From: Bacteroidales bacterium | Lineage (GTDB): Bacteria > Bacteroidota > Bacteroidia > Bacteroidales > GCA-2748055 | DNA length: 34,475 nucleotides | NCBI GenBank assembly: GCA_030589895.1 | Contig: JAUUZQ010000035.1 | Span: 1-34,475, forward strand | Direction of reading: 5' to 3' | Part shown: one piece after another, positions 8,242-17,710 of the stretch | Layout of the letters: every line of letters begins with the position of its first letter | Position numbering within the stretch: the first letter of the stretch is position 1 | The notes under the pieces: generated by a model | What the model was told of the DNA's origin: nothing | What the model saw: the letters and a program-made list of their open reading frames with translations, nothing else | The model's database searches: none | Program-made: the position numbers and the translations under genes

Positions 8242-11200
8242 TTAGAAAGTAAGATTTAAGCCAATCGTATACGTGATTGAAGAGGGATAGGTACCCCAAT
8301 CTATTCCAGAGGCAAGATCCTTTTCGCCAGGATCGTTGGCACTGGTAGTCAACTCTGGGTCCATACCGATATAATTACTTATTGTTATGAGATTCTGTCC
8401 AGAGATGTATATACGGAGACGATCAATATTGATCCGCTGAGAGAAGGCTGTTGGCATCGTATAACCGAGTTGAACATTCTTCAGGCGGACGAAGGAACCG
8501 TCAAACAGGAAGCGTGTGGATGGCCGGATATTATTTGTTGAAGCATACCATGATGCCCTGGGCATTGTATTGCTTGGGTAGTCGGAACGCCAGTGCTCTT
8601 CAGCGTAGCGTTTGGTAATATTCAGGTTTCTGTAAAATCCTTCAATGTCCTTGCCTATTTGCATATAGATCTTATTCCCGTAAACACCCTGGAAAAACAT
8701 TGTAAAATCAAAGTTTCTATAGTTCAGATCAGCGCTTAGGCCATAAGTGAATTTAGGTATTGGCGATCCAACATAGACACGGTCTTTTTCATCGATAACA
8801 AAGTCTTCATAATGATCAATGTATTTTACGTCTCCCGGTCCGACTCTATCCCCCTGGAAGGGACTGGAAAACACTTCAGAAGGATCTTGAAAGATCCCAC
8901 TCATTTCCAGCATATAGAATGCTCCAATAGGATATCCTGGAGCTGTCCTTGCAGCATAGGTACCATTGTCTATCTCTCCGCCAAGGATGGGTTGTCCGGT
9001 TCCAAGAGAAATAACTTTGTTATTGATAAAGGAGAAATTTGATGCAATGTTGTAAGCAAGTCCTCCTTTGCGATCCTGGTATCTTAGTTCAAGTTCCAGA
9101 CCATGATTTCTGACACTACCGGCATTTACAAAGGGAGCCGCTGCGCTTCCACCAATTGCTGATACAGGTGCTTTTACAAGCATATCATCGGTATATTTCA
9201 GAAAATAATCTGCGGTCAGGTAAAGCTTATTCTTGAAGAACGCAGCATCAAGACCCACATCATACTGGGTTGTAGTTTCCCATTTGATATTATTATTGCC
9301 ACGATTTATTGCCGCATATCCTAATACCAGATCCTGGCTGTATCCACTGCCAAACAAGTAGTTAAATCCAGATCCATAGGTGGAGGCTGTTGGGTAGGTT
9401 CCAATTTCCTGGTTTCCCAGTTGACCGGCACTTATTCTGAGTTTTAGTAATGATAGATACTTACTCAGAGGTTCGAAGAAATCTTCTTTATCGATACGCC
9501 ATCCCATTGATCCTGAAAAGAATGTGCCGTATTTCAGATCCTCAGAGAACCTCGATGATCCGTCTCTTCTGATATTGACAGATGCAAGGTATCTATTCTG
9601 GTAATTGTATTGAGCCCTGGCAAAGGTAGAAAGTAAGGCCCAGGCTGAATATCCTTCGGAGACTCCTTTCATCTCATTTAAACCAATTCCGAGGTATCTG
9701 AAGATTTCCTCCTGATCCTCATATCTGGAATCCGAACTGGAATGGGAATATGTAGAGTTTTTCAAGGCCTCACTACCGAGCAGGAGATTTATGTTATGTT
9801 CTCCAAAACTAGCATTGTAATTCAGGGTATTCACCCAATTCATCATGGCTGTTTGCCAGTCATTCAAATGTACGCTTCCAGGATAACCTATCCTGTCGTT
9901 CGTACCCCAGGTCTCGGTAAATTGTTTATGTCTTCCAAAACCTGCATCAAGTCCGATTTCACTTCGGAATTTCAATCCATTCAGGATATCATAATCTATG
10001 AAGACATTCCCGAGTACTCTGCTCACAGATTCCGTGTTATCATATTTGTCGAGGATTCCTACGGGATTATATCCATCACCAAAATACTTATAATGTTCCC
10101 ACAGGTCTACGTATTCATCATTTTCATCTTTAACAGGAATAGCTGATGTCCGGAATATTGCATAGCGAACGGCTCCATAGAAATGCCCTGAGCTTGTAAT
10201 CAGGTTTCTTTTTGAATTCACAATATTCAGGTTTGATCCAATTTTGACCTTTTCAGATACTTTGGTAGTGATTGAAGTTCTGATTTTATATCTCTGGTAA
10301 TCAGTTGCTTCTATTATTCCTTCCTGGTTCAGGTAATCGAAAGATATATTATAGGTTGAATATTCAGATCCTCCGCTAATGCTGAGTTGATGGCTTTGTG
10401 TAATTGCAGGTCTGAATATCTCTTCCAGGTAATTTACGTTTGCCAGGGTATCCGGGTCGAAGGGAATTGGATCACGTTTCAAATGCTCTGCAGTGACCAT
10501 GGCATTGTCATTATCTACAGCTTCATTATATGTTGCCACATATTCATGGGTGTTTGCCATTTCAATGAGCTTGCCATGGGTTTGGACTCCAAAATATCCG
10601 TTGTAGCTTACTTTAGGTTCCCCGGATTTTCCCTTTTTAGTCGTAATAAGTACAACACCGTTGGCTGACCTGGCACCATAAATTGCTGACGAAGCTGCAT
10701 CTTTCAGGATACTAATACTTTCTATTTCAGATGGAGAAATTATATTCATGCCGTCCTTCGTTGGCACACCGTCGATTATGTAGAGGGGGTCATTATTTCC
10801 AATAGTTCCCACTCCCCGAATCCTAACGGAAATAGATTCGCCTGGCTGACCAGTAGTTTGTGTAATGCGTACTCCCGATATTCTTCCCTGGATAGCTTGA
10901 TCTATACCTATAACAGGGGTGTTATTTATAGCATCCCCTGAAACAACTGATACACTCCCGGTAAGATCTACTTTTTTCTGCACACCATAACCAATAACTA
11001 CCACTTCTTCAAGTTCTTCTGCTACATTTTCCATTTGCACATTCAATTGAGTTTGATTGCCTATGCTTATTTCTTTCGTTGTCATCCCTATATAGGAGAA
11101 TATTAATACCTGTTCTCCGGGCGGAAGAATAATTGAAAAATTCCCGTCAATGTCTGAGATCACGCCGGTAGTTGTTCCTTTTATTACAATGGAAGCACCA

Positions 11201-11631
11201 ATGACGGATAATCCATCTGCATCGAGAATTACCCCTGACAGTGTTCTTTCTTTTTGTGGAGATTCCGTTTTCAAAATTATCTGCTGATCCACAAACTCGT
11301 AACTGATATTAGTACCTGAGAGGAGTTGATCAAGCGCTACTTCAATGGTAGCATTAACTATTTCAACGCTTACAAGCTGATCTACATTAACGAAAGTTTC
11401 ATTGTAGAGAATGAAGAAATCACTCTGATCTTCAAAAGAGACAAGAGCTTCCCGAATTGACTCATCCTTAACTGATACTGTGATGAGTTTCGTCTGGGAG
11501 TACATGCTGGCCGAGAAAACCGGCAACAATAATAGTAGAATTAAATAAAAGATTTTGAAAGAATAGCCTGGATGTTTTTTCTGCCAATTGTAAAAAACAT
11601 GAAAACATGCCGAAGAACATTTATTTTTCAT
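8242..11631 (-). CDS. SusC/RagA TonB-dependent transporter with N-terminal STN signalling domain
   Basis: I place the start at ATG 11631 (MKNKCSSACF), giving 1129 residues. An in-frame TTG 30 nt upstream would prefix ten non-signal-like residues. Order of domains: a signal peptide to about residue 45; an STN (secretin/TonB short) domain at about 48-120; a carboxypeptidase-regulatory-like domain at about 129-200 with the GTTTGVISDIDGNF motif; a TonB-box-like EEVVVIGYG near 210; a plug with the IRGVGTIGNNDPLYIIDGVP motif characteristic of SusC; and then the beta-barrel ending in TYTIGLNLTF. It imports the oligosaccharide across the outer membrane in partnership with SusD. The STN domain is the part expected to contact the FecR protein encoded upstream, coupling substrate capture to ECF sigma release. 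Confidence 0.96.
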   Translation of the reverse strand: MKNKCSSACFHVFYNWQKKHPGYSFKIFYLILLLLLPVFSASMYSQTKLITVSVKDESIREALVSFEDQSDFFILYNETFVNVDQLVSVEIVNATIEVALDQLLSGTNISYEFVDQQIILKTESPQKERTLSGVILDADGLSVIGASIVIKGTTTGVISDIDGNFSIILPPGEQVLIFSYIGMTTKEISIGNQTQLNVQMENVAEELEEVVVIGYGVQKKVDLTGSVSVVSGDAINNTPVIGIDQAIQGRISGVRITQTTGQPGESISVRIRGVGTIGNNDPLYIIDGVPTKDGMNIISPSEIESISILKDAASSAIYGARSANGVVLITTKKGKSGEPKVSYNGYFGVQTHGKLIEMANTHEYVATYNEAVDNDNAMVTAEHLKRDPIPFDPDTLANVNYLEEIFRPAITQSHQLSISGGSEYSTYNISFDYLNQEGIIEATDYQRYKIRTSITTKVSEKVKIGSNLNIVNSKRNLITSSGHFYGAVRYAIFRTSAIPVKDENDEYVDLWEHYKYFGDGYNPVGILDKYDNTESVSRVLGNVFIDYDILNGLKFRSEIGLDAGFGRHKQFTETWGTNDRIGYPGSVHLNDWQTAMMNWVNTLNYNASFGEHNINLLLGSEALKNSTYSHSSSDSRYEDQEEIFRYLGIGLNEMKGVSEGYSAWALLSTFARAQYNYQNRYLASVNIRRDGSSRFSEDLKYGTFFSGSMGWRIDKEDFFEPLSKYLSLLKLRISAGQLGNQEIGTYPTASTYGSGFNYLFGSGYSQDLVLGYAAINRGNNNIKWETTTQYDVGLDAAFFKNKLYLTADYFLKYTDDMLVKAPVSAIGGSAAAPFVNAGSVRNHGLELELRYQDRKGGLAYNIASNFSFINNKVISLGTGQPILGGEIDNGTYAARTAPGYPIGAFYMLEMSGIFQDPSEVFSSPFQGDRVGPGDVKYIDHYEDFVIDEKDRVYVGSPIPKFTYGLSADLNYRNFDFTMFFQGVYGNKIYMQIGKDIEGFYRNLNITKRYAEEHWRSDYPSNTMPRASWYASTNNIRPSTRFLFDGSFVRLKNVQLGYTMPTAFSQRINIDRLRIYISGQNLITISNYIGMDPELTTSANDPGEKDLASGIDWGTYPSSITYTIGLNLTF

Positions 11632-11698
11632 ACTTTTGTAAGGTTTGAATGACTGGTTCAAATTGTAATTTTTTAGGCTTTAATGCTTAATGAATTGT

Positions 11699-11731
11699 AA
11701 AGGGGGATGTTGCCGCATCGCCCTTATTTTT
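11699..11731. terminator. Hairpin between fecR and susC
   Basis: The plus strand has AAGGGGGATG (11700-11709) and CATCGCCCTT (11716-11725), a 10-bp stem with one mismatch and a 6-nt loop. It is flanked by ATTTTT on the plus strand side. On the minus strand the hairpin falls 30 nt after the fecR stop, is preceded by an A-rich run and followed by TTTAC. It could end the sigma/fecR transcript so that susC uses its own promoter in the remaining 70 nt. The weak T tract on the minus strand makes this uncertain. Confidence 0.45.
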
Positions 11732-11754
11732 ATGCAATAAGCTCCATTATATTG

Positions 11755-12663
11755 TTAGCGGGCATATAGTTCTACCCTGGTTTTAGTAAACTCATTATTT
11801 TTATTTTTTTCCCTTTTTATAATTGTGTAATCTATGGGAGCCGATCTTTGAAGCAGGTCAAGAATCTGTTCAAGAGTTTCATGCTGAAATGTAGCTGTAT
11901 AACTATAGTCCTCAATTTCGGCATCAATAATCTTGATATCTACATTGAACCACCTGTCTAATCTGCTAATTACATTCTCTATGGCTTCATCTCTGAAAAT
12001 GATCTTGCCATCCAGCCAGGCCATACAAACATCCGAATGACCTGTTCCAATAACTAATTCTCTTTTCTCTTTATTGAATTGAGCCCTTTCACCGGCTTGC
12101 ATTTTATAAAGGATTCTTTCTGTGTCACCATAATTTGATTGAAGTTGAATGGATCCGGATTTTAAGAATATGCTGGTCTCGTTTTCATTTGTATAATTAA
12201 TTACATTGAATTTCGTTCCGAGCACATTGATTTTCAGATCACCTATATCTATCAGGAAAGGTTTTTCAGACATTTTTGCGACATCAAAATAGGCTTCTCC
12301 AATTAATTTAACTTCCCTGTTTTTTCTTGAGAATTGAACCGGGTAGCTGATAGAGGTTTCAGAGTTTAACCAAACCCGGGTTCCATCAGGCAGATCAAGA
12401 ATGGACTTTTGTCCTGGTGAAGTTTCGATCGTGTGCCATGCTGTGGACTGAATGGGAGTATTTTTCTTCAACACATAACTATATCCAACTGAACCGAGAA
12501 ATAATGGCAATAGTATTATTGCTGCTACCCTTTGGAATTTGATTATCCAGGATTTTTTTTGTCCCTCTCCAATCTTTTTATTTATCTGAGAAAGTGCTTG
12601 GTAAGAATCATAATGCTGCATTTCTTCAAGAATGCTCAGTAATTCTTCAGGGTCCTTTTTCAA
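11755..12663 (-). CDS. FecR-family anti-sigma factor
   Basis: About 302 residues if read from TTG 12663. The only nearby in-frame ATG is at 12621 (MQHYDSYQAL), which would give 288 residues, so the start is uncertain. A cytoplasmic N-terminal segment is followed by one membrane helix (about 45-65, AAIILLPLFLGSVGYSYVL). The FecR domain (about 75-180) carries TSPGQKSILDLPDGTRVWLNS, EVKLIGEAYFDV and LGTKFNV. A C-terminal DUF4974-like domain (about 215-290) carries FRDEAIENVISRLDRWF. It is expected to sequester the adjacent ECF sigma factor and release it when the SusC STN domain signals. It lies 127 nt after the sigma gene and 123 nt before susC, the standard order for this system in Bacteroidota. 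Confidence 0.93.
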   Translation of the reverse strand: MKKDPEELLSILEEMQHYDSYQALSQINKKIGEGQKKSWIIKFQRVAAIILLPLFLGSVGYSYVLKKNTPIQSTAWHTIETSPGQKSILDLPDGTRVWLNSETSISYPVQFSRKNREVKLIGEAYFDVAKMSEKPFLIDIGDLKINVLGTKFNVINYTNENETSIFLKSGSIQLQSNYGDTERILYKMQAGERAQFNKEKRELVIGTGHSDVCMAWLDGKIIFRDEAIENVISRLDRWFNVDIKIIDAEIEDYSYTATFQHETLEQILDLLQRSAPIDYTIIKREKNKNNEFTKTRVELYAR

Positions 12664-12790
12664 TGATTGTTTATTTAATTTGTTTTGCTCTCTTACTTAT
12701 TAAGACGATTCAAAATGGAAGAACACATATACGCAGGTGGTATTTTTTTAATTGCTGAAGGATTATTTACGCCAAAAGGATCTTTGGGTT

Positions 12791-13315
12791 CTAGCCTGGC
12801 AAGTATTTTTTAAGTTCTTTAAGTGCTTTGCTTATCTGGATCTCAACGGTACGTTTTGAGATTCCAAGAAGTGCGGAGATCTCTTTATTGCTTTGACCTT
12901 GAATACGACTCATAGTAAAAATATCACGTGTCCTGGGCTGAAGTTTAGCTATCGTTTTTTCAATAATTTCAAGCAGCTCTGCCTCGGCATAGCAATTCTC
13001 ACCATCGTTCTCTGAACTGAGATTAATTACCTGGTCTTTGTACCTGGATTTTACGCTATCATGTTTGATTTCATCCAGGCATCTGTTTTTAACAGCGCCA
13101 AAGAAATAGGATTTTAGTGGGCCACTTACTTCAAGATCCGTACAGTTTGCCCAAAAACAAACAAAAAAATCTTGGACAATATCTTCAACGCGTGCCCTGT
13201 CTTTGATATATTTATAGGCATAAGTACAAAGCCCGGAATAATAATATGTAAAAATGGAATCAAATGTTTTCTTGTCCCGTCGTTTTAATCTTGCTTTGAT
13301 TAAAGAATCATCCAT
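12791..13315 (-). CDS. ECF RNA polymerase sigma factor (Bacteroidota PUL type)
   Basis: I take ATG 13315 (MDDSLIKARL), giving 174 residues. A TTG five codons upstream is possible but less likely. Sigma region 2 covers about 8-75, with the FDSIFTYYYSGLCTYAYKYI helix, the AxVEDIVQDFFVCFW core and the LKSYFFGAVKNRCLD segment. Region 4 covers about 115-170, with LQPRTRDIFTMSRIQGQSNKEIS and the LGISKRTVEIQISKAL recognition helix. It should direct transcription of the downstream SusC/SusD locus and be held inactive by the FecR protein encoded next. The 139-nt interval separating it from the alpha/beta hydrolase gene upstream suggests its own promoter, though I find no perfect -7 motif there. Confidence 0.94.
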   Translation of the reverse strand: MDDSLIKARLKRRDKKTFDSIFTYYYSGLCTYAYKYIKDRARVEDIVQDFFVCFWANCTDLEVSGPLKSYFFGAVKNRCLDEIKHDSVKSRYKDQVINLSSENDGENCYAEAELLEIIEKTIAKLQPRTRDIFTMSRIQGQSNKEISALLGISKRTVEIQISKALKELKKYLPG

Positions 13316-13454
13316 AGTGTAAATTTGCAACTTCTTTTATCAAAAAAAAAATTGCTTATGATTTCAAGTATGTCTGAAGTTTTCATAATCATTGTGGTTC
13401 TCAGCGATTCTTGTTCGCTTTAGAGCCAATGTCAGAATTGAGAAAATTTACTTT

Positions 13455-14528
13455 TTATCGATCATCTGTTGCCAAGTCGTTTTTAATATATTTCTCAAAA
13501 AACTTCAGCGTACTTTCTATAGCTTCAGTCCGCTGTGCATCTTTCTCCATTAACAATTCATGCTGCGCATTCTGGATTTGATGAAGTATGCAAATCTTGT
13601 CGTGCTTTTCGGCTTTCTTTACAAATTTGTCATAGGCTTTAGGATTAACAACAGATTCATTTTCTGCAGACATAATAAGCACCGGTGTTTCCAGCTTGTC
13701 GATATTTTTAAATACTTTCTTTATGTGTTTGCACGACTGGTGAAGCCATTGCACCGAGGCACCTCCTAACCGTGATTCCGGAACCTTCGAGTTCTCTGAA
13801 ATTTTTATATAATACCTGGTTTCAGATCCTGTAACATCATTGTTCTTAAATTTTGTTGAATCATTTGAATACCCGCTTTGTCCGGGGGCATACTTAGGAT
13901 TTTTTCCTGAAAGCAACGCTGCAAGTGGACCAATGTACCAATCCAATCCAAGCATCGGAGAAGAAAATGCGGCAGCGTCAAAATCATCGGGATATTGTTC
14001 CAGGTAAGACACGCCTATTGTGCCTCCCAGGGAATGAGCCAGAAGATAAACATTTTGATGATTTCCATTCTTAATTTCCGAATCAAAAATCATTTTCATA
14101 TCGTCTATGTAGTACTGAAAATTATCAACATAGCCCATTTCCCGGTCTTCTGTCATCCTTCCGGATAGTCCCTGTCCTCTATGGTCGATTATATAAACCG
14201 AATATCCAAGCTTGTATAAATCAAAAATCAGCTCCTTATATTTCAAAGCGGCTTCAGTTCTTCCTGAGGAAATTAGAATTGCACCTTTTTCATCCTTTGG
14301 TTGCCTGAAGTGTTTATAGTAGATAGAGACATCATTTTTTCCAGAGAACTCACCTGTAAATCCTTGCTCATATAAATTCTCAATTTTCTCAAGATACTCT
14401 GAATCATGTAGTTGTGCAGTAGTTGTTATTTTATGCGCTTCCTTCTCAAGTGGCAATTGGGTATGACAAATCGTTGTAGATAAGCCTGTTAGAATAACAA
14501 TCAGAATTGTGGTAAAAATTTGTTTCAT
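13455..14528 (-). CDS. Alpha/beta hydrolase, lysophospholipase/monoacylglycerol lipase type
   Basis: Start is ATG 14528 (MKQIFTTILI), giving 357 residues. The in-frame TTG eight codons upstream gives no signal peptide of its own. A signal peptide ends near residue 22-25, so the protein is exported to the periplasm or beyond. The fold signatures are GAILISSGRTE (83-93), IDHRGQGLSG (114-123), the nucleophile elbow AHSLGG with Ser166, the acid site SAENESVV where Glu291 appears in place of the usual Asp, and NAQHELL with His323. The DHRGQGxS and AHSxGG pair is typical of PldB/monoglyceride-lipase-like enzymes that hydrolyse lysophospholipids or acylglycerols. It precedes the sigma gene on the same strand but with a 139-nt gap, so a functional link to the PUL is not established. 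Confidence 0.85.
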   Translation of the reverse strand: MKQIFTTILIVILTGLSTTICHTQLPLEKEAHKITTTAQLHDSEYLEKIENLYEQGFTGEFSGKNDVSIYYKHFRQPKDEKGAILISSGRTEAALKYKELIFDLYKLGYSVYIIDHRGQGLSGRMTEDREMGYVDNFQYYIDDMKMIFDSEIKNGNHQNVYLLAHSLGGTIGVSYLEQYPDDFDAAAFSSPMLGLDWYIGPLAALLSGKNPKYAPGQSGYSNDSTKFKNNDVTGSETRYYIKISENSKVPESRLGGASVQWLHQSCKHIKKVFKNIDKLETPVLIMSAENESVVNPKAYDKFVKKAEKHDKICILHQIQNAQHELLMEKDAQRTEAIESTLKFFEKYIKNDLATDDR

Positions 14529-14749
14529 TGTGTTGGTTTTATTGTAGAACAAGTTAAAGACAAAAATTGGAATTATCTATTTGTCATTAAAATTTGACTT
14601 TAGAGTATTTTTTTTAAAATCATGGGGCGAATACTATTTACCCACTCTGCTATATTATCTAATCTAATATTATTATCCCGGTGGATTCGATTCTGTCTGA
14701 ATACAAAATCTTGAAACAATAATAATTATCCATTTAAAAAGAAGCGAAT

Positions 14750-15472
14750 TCAGCCTGAATGATATTGTGTTTTATTCATCCGGTAGGAGTATCTTAAAAC
14801 GACAACAAGTATTAGCAGAAATCCGGCAATAAAGATCAGCCAGGGAAAACTCACAGGCACATATTCCTTTGCATGTTCAATCAGTTGGGGATTCTGTATT
14901 CTGAATAGTTCACTGAATGAAAATACCGATAACATGTGCTTCAGATAATCTGTTACGAACGCGACGATCACAACAACAGAACCAATGATCAGACCAGTCC
15001 ATTCGACAATCTGAATTCTTGTTTTGGCACCTTTTTCCGCTGCAATGATAATAACTCCGGAAAAAATGATCATCACCAGGGTCAGAAGCAGCGGTGTAAT
15101 TACAGGTCCTGTCCAGGTGAAAGGGATAAGGAACAGCACATCCCAGGTCATCAGTGTATCTGGCCATCCGATTAAGATCCAAAGGAAGATATAGTAAAAG
15201 ATATCCCATATGGCAAAGCTGTAAATAAACCAGGCAAAACGCTGACTTAAGGTTTTCCCGGCCATGAATCCGATGCAGATAAGCATGATGATGGTAGCAG
15301 CCTCACGAAGGAGCTCTGTTAGCATCAGATGAGGTAACATAGGTGAGAGAGGGAAACTGAAACCTTCGGGATACATGATCTCCCTGAGATAAATGACCAC
15401 GGCACTCTCAAGCAGGGCCATTGCAATTGCAAATGTGCTTACAAGCAGTATCTTTTTATGCAAGTGTTTCAT
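14750..15472 (-). CDS. Polytopic membrane protein of unknown function
   Basis: Read from ATG 15472 (MKHLHKKILL) this is 240 residues. A GTG 12 codons upstream is an alternative start. At least six hydrophobic segments are visible, including VSTFAIAMALLESAVVIYL, ATIIMLICIGFMAG, FAWFIYSFAIWDIFYYIFLW, LLLTLVMIIFSGVIIIAA, WTGLIIGSVVVIVAFVT and FPWLIFIAGFLLILVVVLRY. The loop WPDTLMTWDVLFLIPFTWTGP sits between segments. I do not recognise the family and see no transporter or enzyme signature. It is a stand-alone gene transcribed away from the SDR gene, with about 200 nt between the two start codons. Confidence 0.75.
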   Translation of the reverse strand: MKHLHKKILLVSTFAIAMALLESAVVIYLREIMYPEGFSFPLSPMLPHLMLTELLREAATIIMLICIGFMAGKTLSQRFAWFIYSFAIWDIFYYIFLWILIGWPDTLMTWDVLFLIPFTWTGPVITPLLLTLVMIIFSGVIIIAAEKGAKTRIQIVEWTGLIIGSVVVIVAFVTDYLKHMLSVFSFSELFRIQNPQLIEHAKEYVPVSFPWLIFIAGFLLILVVVLRYSYRMNKTQYHSG

Positions 15473-15618
15473 CTTGTGCTTTTCAATATTATATAATGAA
15501 CGATTCACATAAACAGATGTTGTTTCTTATTTCCATGTAAAGCCCATTAATATATTCCGTTTAGCAGAATATACAGTTTTAACTTCGTTAGCATGTATAC
15601 TACTTTCTTGCAAACACA

Positions 15619-15672
15619 ATTTAGATCAATATTATTCGTAATTTTAGTAATTGATCTTAATTTGCATTGATC
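15619..15672. promoter_or_regulatory. Inverted repeat plus third half-site upstream of the SDR gene
   Basis: TTTAGATCAAT (15619-15629) and ATTGATCTTAA (15649-15659) form an 11-bp inverted repeat with one mismatch and centres about 30 bp (three helical turns) apart. A third ATTGATC (15666-15672) directly abuts the ATG at 15673. The arrangement suggests binding sites for a dimeric regulator in this divergent intergenic region. No protein can be assigned to it. Confidence 0.4.
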
Positions 15673-17157
15673 ATGGATTGGTATAGTCAGGAAAATTATT
15701 GTAAAGATCTGCCAAGCTCACCTGTTCCGGACATTGGAATTGTTTTGGTTAGCGGTGCTGCAGGTTATATTGGCGGCCGCCTGGTTCCTGAGTTGATTGA
15801 AAGGGGATACAGGGTGAGAGTGATGGTCCGGAAATATTCTGAGGAACAAACAGAGAGATGGCCGGGAGCCGAAATTGTTATTGCAGATGCTCTCAATGTT
15901 GAGCAGTTAAGATGGGTGTTGAAAGATGTTTCAGTTGCCTATTATCTTATCCACTCCATGTTGATAGGTAAAAAGAACGATGCTGAATCTGATTTTCAGG
16001 CAGTGACCAATTTCCGGATGGTTGCAGAGGAGAGAAAGCTGAAGCGGATCATTTATTTGGGTGCCCTCGGCGAAACCAATCCCAGGTTGTCAGACCATCC
16101 CGAAAGCAGAAATAGCGCAGCAAAAATTCTGAAGCAGGGAAAAGTCCCGGCTACAATTTTACAGACCTCCATTATTATTGGTTCAGGAAGCGCTTCCTTC
16201 GAAATTCTTGAGAGTATCGTTCGGAATTCCCCCGTATTTTTTAGTCCTTACTGGACCCGAACACCTTGTCAGCCCATTAGTGTAAGAGATGTGATCAAGT
16301 ACCTGGTGGGAGTGCTCGAAACAAAAGAGACTACAGGAAACAGTTATGATATTGGTGGTGATGAAGTATTTACTTACCGGGAGATGATGAAGATCATGGT
16401 AAAACTATTGCGCAAAAGACGCATCTTCCTCCCATCACCGGTTTACAGTATAAGGTTTTATAGCTACATCACGAGTCTGATCTCTCCAGTACCCGCTAAA
16501 ATTATAGCAATCCTCATGGAGAGTGTGAAAAATGATGCTGTTGTCAGGGAAGCTGCCATTAGAGAGCTTATCGATTTTAAAACCATACAGTTCAAAGTCA
16601 CTTTATTAAGAGCCCTTTCACGAGAGGAACATGATAAAATTTCTACCCGTTGGTCCGACTCTTATCCGCCTGCTCATGACTTGTCCATGAAATTTTCTGA
16701 ATTGAGCGAAACGCCCAGATTTTTGAGTACTTACTCTACACTAACGGATAAAGATGCCGCTTCGATATTTAAGACGATTTGCGGGATTGGTGGCAAGCAG
16801 GGATGGTTTCATACGAACTGGTTGTGGCGAATTCGGGGGAGCATCGATCGCGTCCTTATGGGTGTTGGAATGTCCAGGGGAAGAAGAAGCGCTGATTCCC
16901 TTCGTATTAATGATGTCATCGACTTCTGGCGTGTTGAAGATCTGATCAGGAACAGAAGATTGCTCTTACGTGCTGAAATGAGATTGCCCGGAAAAGCCTG
17001 GCTGGAATTTAAAATAGAGAAAGAGGGGAAGCAAAACAGATTAAGTGTAATTGCCTATTTCCAGCCTGATGGTTTTGCCGGAAAATTATATTGGTATAGT
17101 TTTCTGCCTTTCCATTATTTTATTTTCAAGGATATATTGAAACAGCTTCCCAAATGA
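15673..17157 (+). CDS. SDR-family NAD(P)-binding protein fused to DUF2867
   Basis: The ATG at 15673 (MDWYSQENYC) gives 494 residues. An in-frame TTG two codons upstream is not needed. The N-terminal Rossmann domain has the VSGAAGYIGGRLV dinucleotide motif near residues 26-38 and RVRVMVRK after the second strand. Further landmarks are AYYLIHSM, RIIYLGALGE, TILQTSIIIGSGSASFE and PISVRDVIKYL, as in NmrA/atypical SDR proteins. From about residue 340 the C-terminal part is DUF2867-like, with FWRVEDL, LLLRAEMRLPGKAWLEF and the final GFAGKLYWYSFLPFHYFIF block. This two-domain architecture is a known conserved family of unproven biochemical role, thought to be an oxidoreductase or lipid/quinone-associated reductase. 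It is monocistronic as far as can be seen. Confidence 0.88.
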   Translation: MDWYSQENYCKDLPSSPVPDIGIVLVSGAAGYIGGRLVPELIERGYRVRVMVRKYSEEQTERWPGAEIVIADALNVEQLRWVLKDVSVAYYLIHSMLIGKKNDAESDFQAVTNFRMVAEERKLKRIIYLGALGETNPRLSDHPESRNSAAKILKQGKVPATILQTSIIIGSGSASFEILESIVRNSPVFFSPYWTRTPCQPISVRDVIKYLVGVLETKETTGNSYDIGGDEVFTYREMMKIMVKLLRKRRIFLPSPVYSIRFYSYITSLISPVPAKIIAILMESVKNDAVVREAAIRELIDFKTIQFKVTLLRALSREEHDKISTRWSDSYPPAHDLSMKFSELSETPRFLSTYSTLTDKDAASIFKTICGIGGKQGWFHTNWLWRIRGSIDRVLMGVGMSRGRRSADSLRINDVIDFWRVEDLIRNRRLLLRAEMRLPGKAWLEFKIEKEGKQNRLSVIAYFQPDGFAGKLYWYSFLPFHYFIFKDILKQLPK

Positions 17158-17261
17158 AGAAAGTTCCTTTTGTACAATGATTTTAAACAGTGTCTTTGAC
17201 GTATAATACAAGTCCATCATTTCAGGGACCCTCGCAGCCCACCCTCTATTGATCCTGTCTG

Positions 17262-17513
17262 CTATCTGTATTTGTGTTTACTCTTCTTATATTTATTTGC
17301 ACGCTTTTTTGACTTCTTGTATTTACGGGAAGCCTTGGCAGTATGAACTTTTTTACCTTTGTAGCGACTGCTGCTCTTCGACATCATTAATGATTTCCTT
17401 GACGAATCTTCACTCATGCTTATGCGCGTGGTTGAACATGAAGGAAAGATGCAGCTAAATACAAAAATCATTAGAATTCCTGTGATGATTCTACCAATTC
17501 TCATTTTTTTCAT
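17262..17513 (-). CDS. Small Lys-rich lipoprotein, hypothetical
   Basis: An 83-residue reading frame that starts with a basic/hydrophobic leader and lipobox FPSC (Cys26), then has a Ser/Lys-rich tail with repeated KYKKSK elements and ends in KSKHKYR. Apart from the leader it is low-complexity and extremely basic (about a third Lys/Arg), so it could contact anionic lipopolysaccharide, nucleic acid or peptidoglycan. The leader and lipobox in a non-overlapping region make it likely to be a real gene. A second Met at residue 4 is also usable. It converges with the SDR gene. Function is unknown. Confidence 0.65.
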   Translation of the reverse strand: MKKMRIGRIITGILMIFVFSCIFPSCSTTRISMSEDSSRKSLMMSKSSSRYKGKKVHTAKASRKYKKSKKRANKYKKSKHKYR

Positions 17514-17710
17514 AACAGCGATTTTTTGGTTTTTATAAAAAACTTCATGGCTCTTTGGGTTCGTTATACGTATATTATCAGAAAAGGTTTAGCCAGAGAA
17601 GTTTAAAATTTATATTTACCCCGACACATATACCAAATCTCCTGCTTAAGTTAGGAAAACCAAGGATTCCTCCGTATTTTTATTGCCAACACAGAATTAA
17701 AAATTTTATT

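Noticed and set aside
11632..11661. TTG start for the first susC giving a longer N-terminus
   Set aside because: The extra residues are not signal-like, and the ATG at 11631 directly begins the leader.
12700..12790. Short CCAAA/TTTGG repeat between sigma and fecR
   Set aside because: The arms are only five bases with imperfect inner pairing and no T tract, so it is not a convincing terminator.
14910..15209. Alternate-frame minus and plus frames inside the membrane protein gene
   Set aside because: They are compositionally odd and overlap a convincing multi-helix membrane protein.
17555..17710. N-terminal extension of the 65-residue gene
   Set aside because: The added 52 residues look like untranslated AT-rich sequence, with no helix pattern continuous with the rest.
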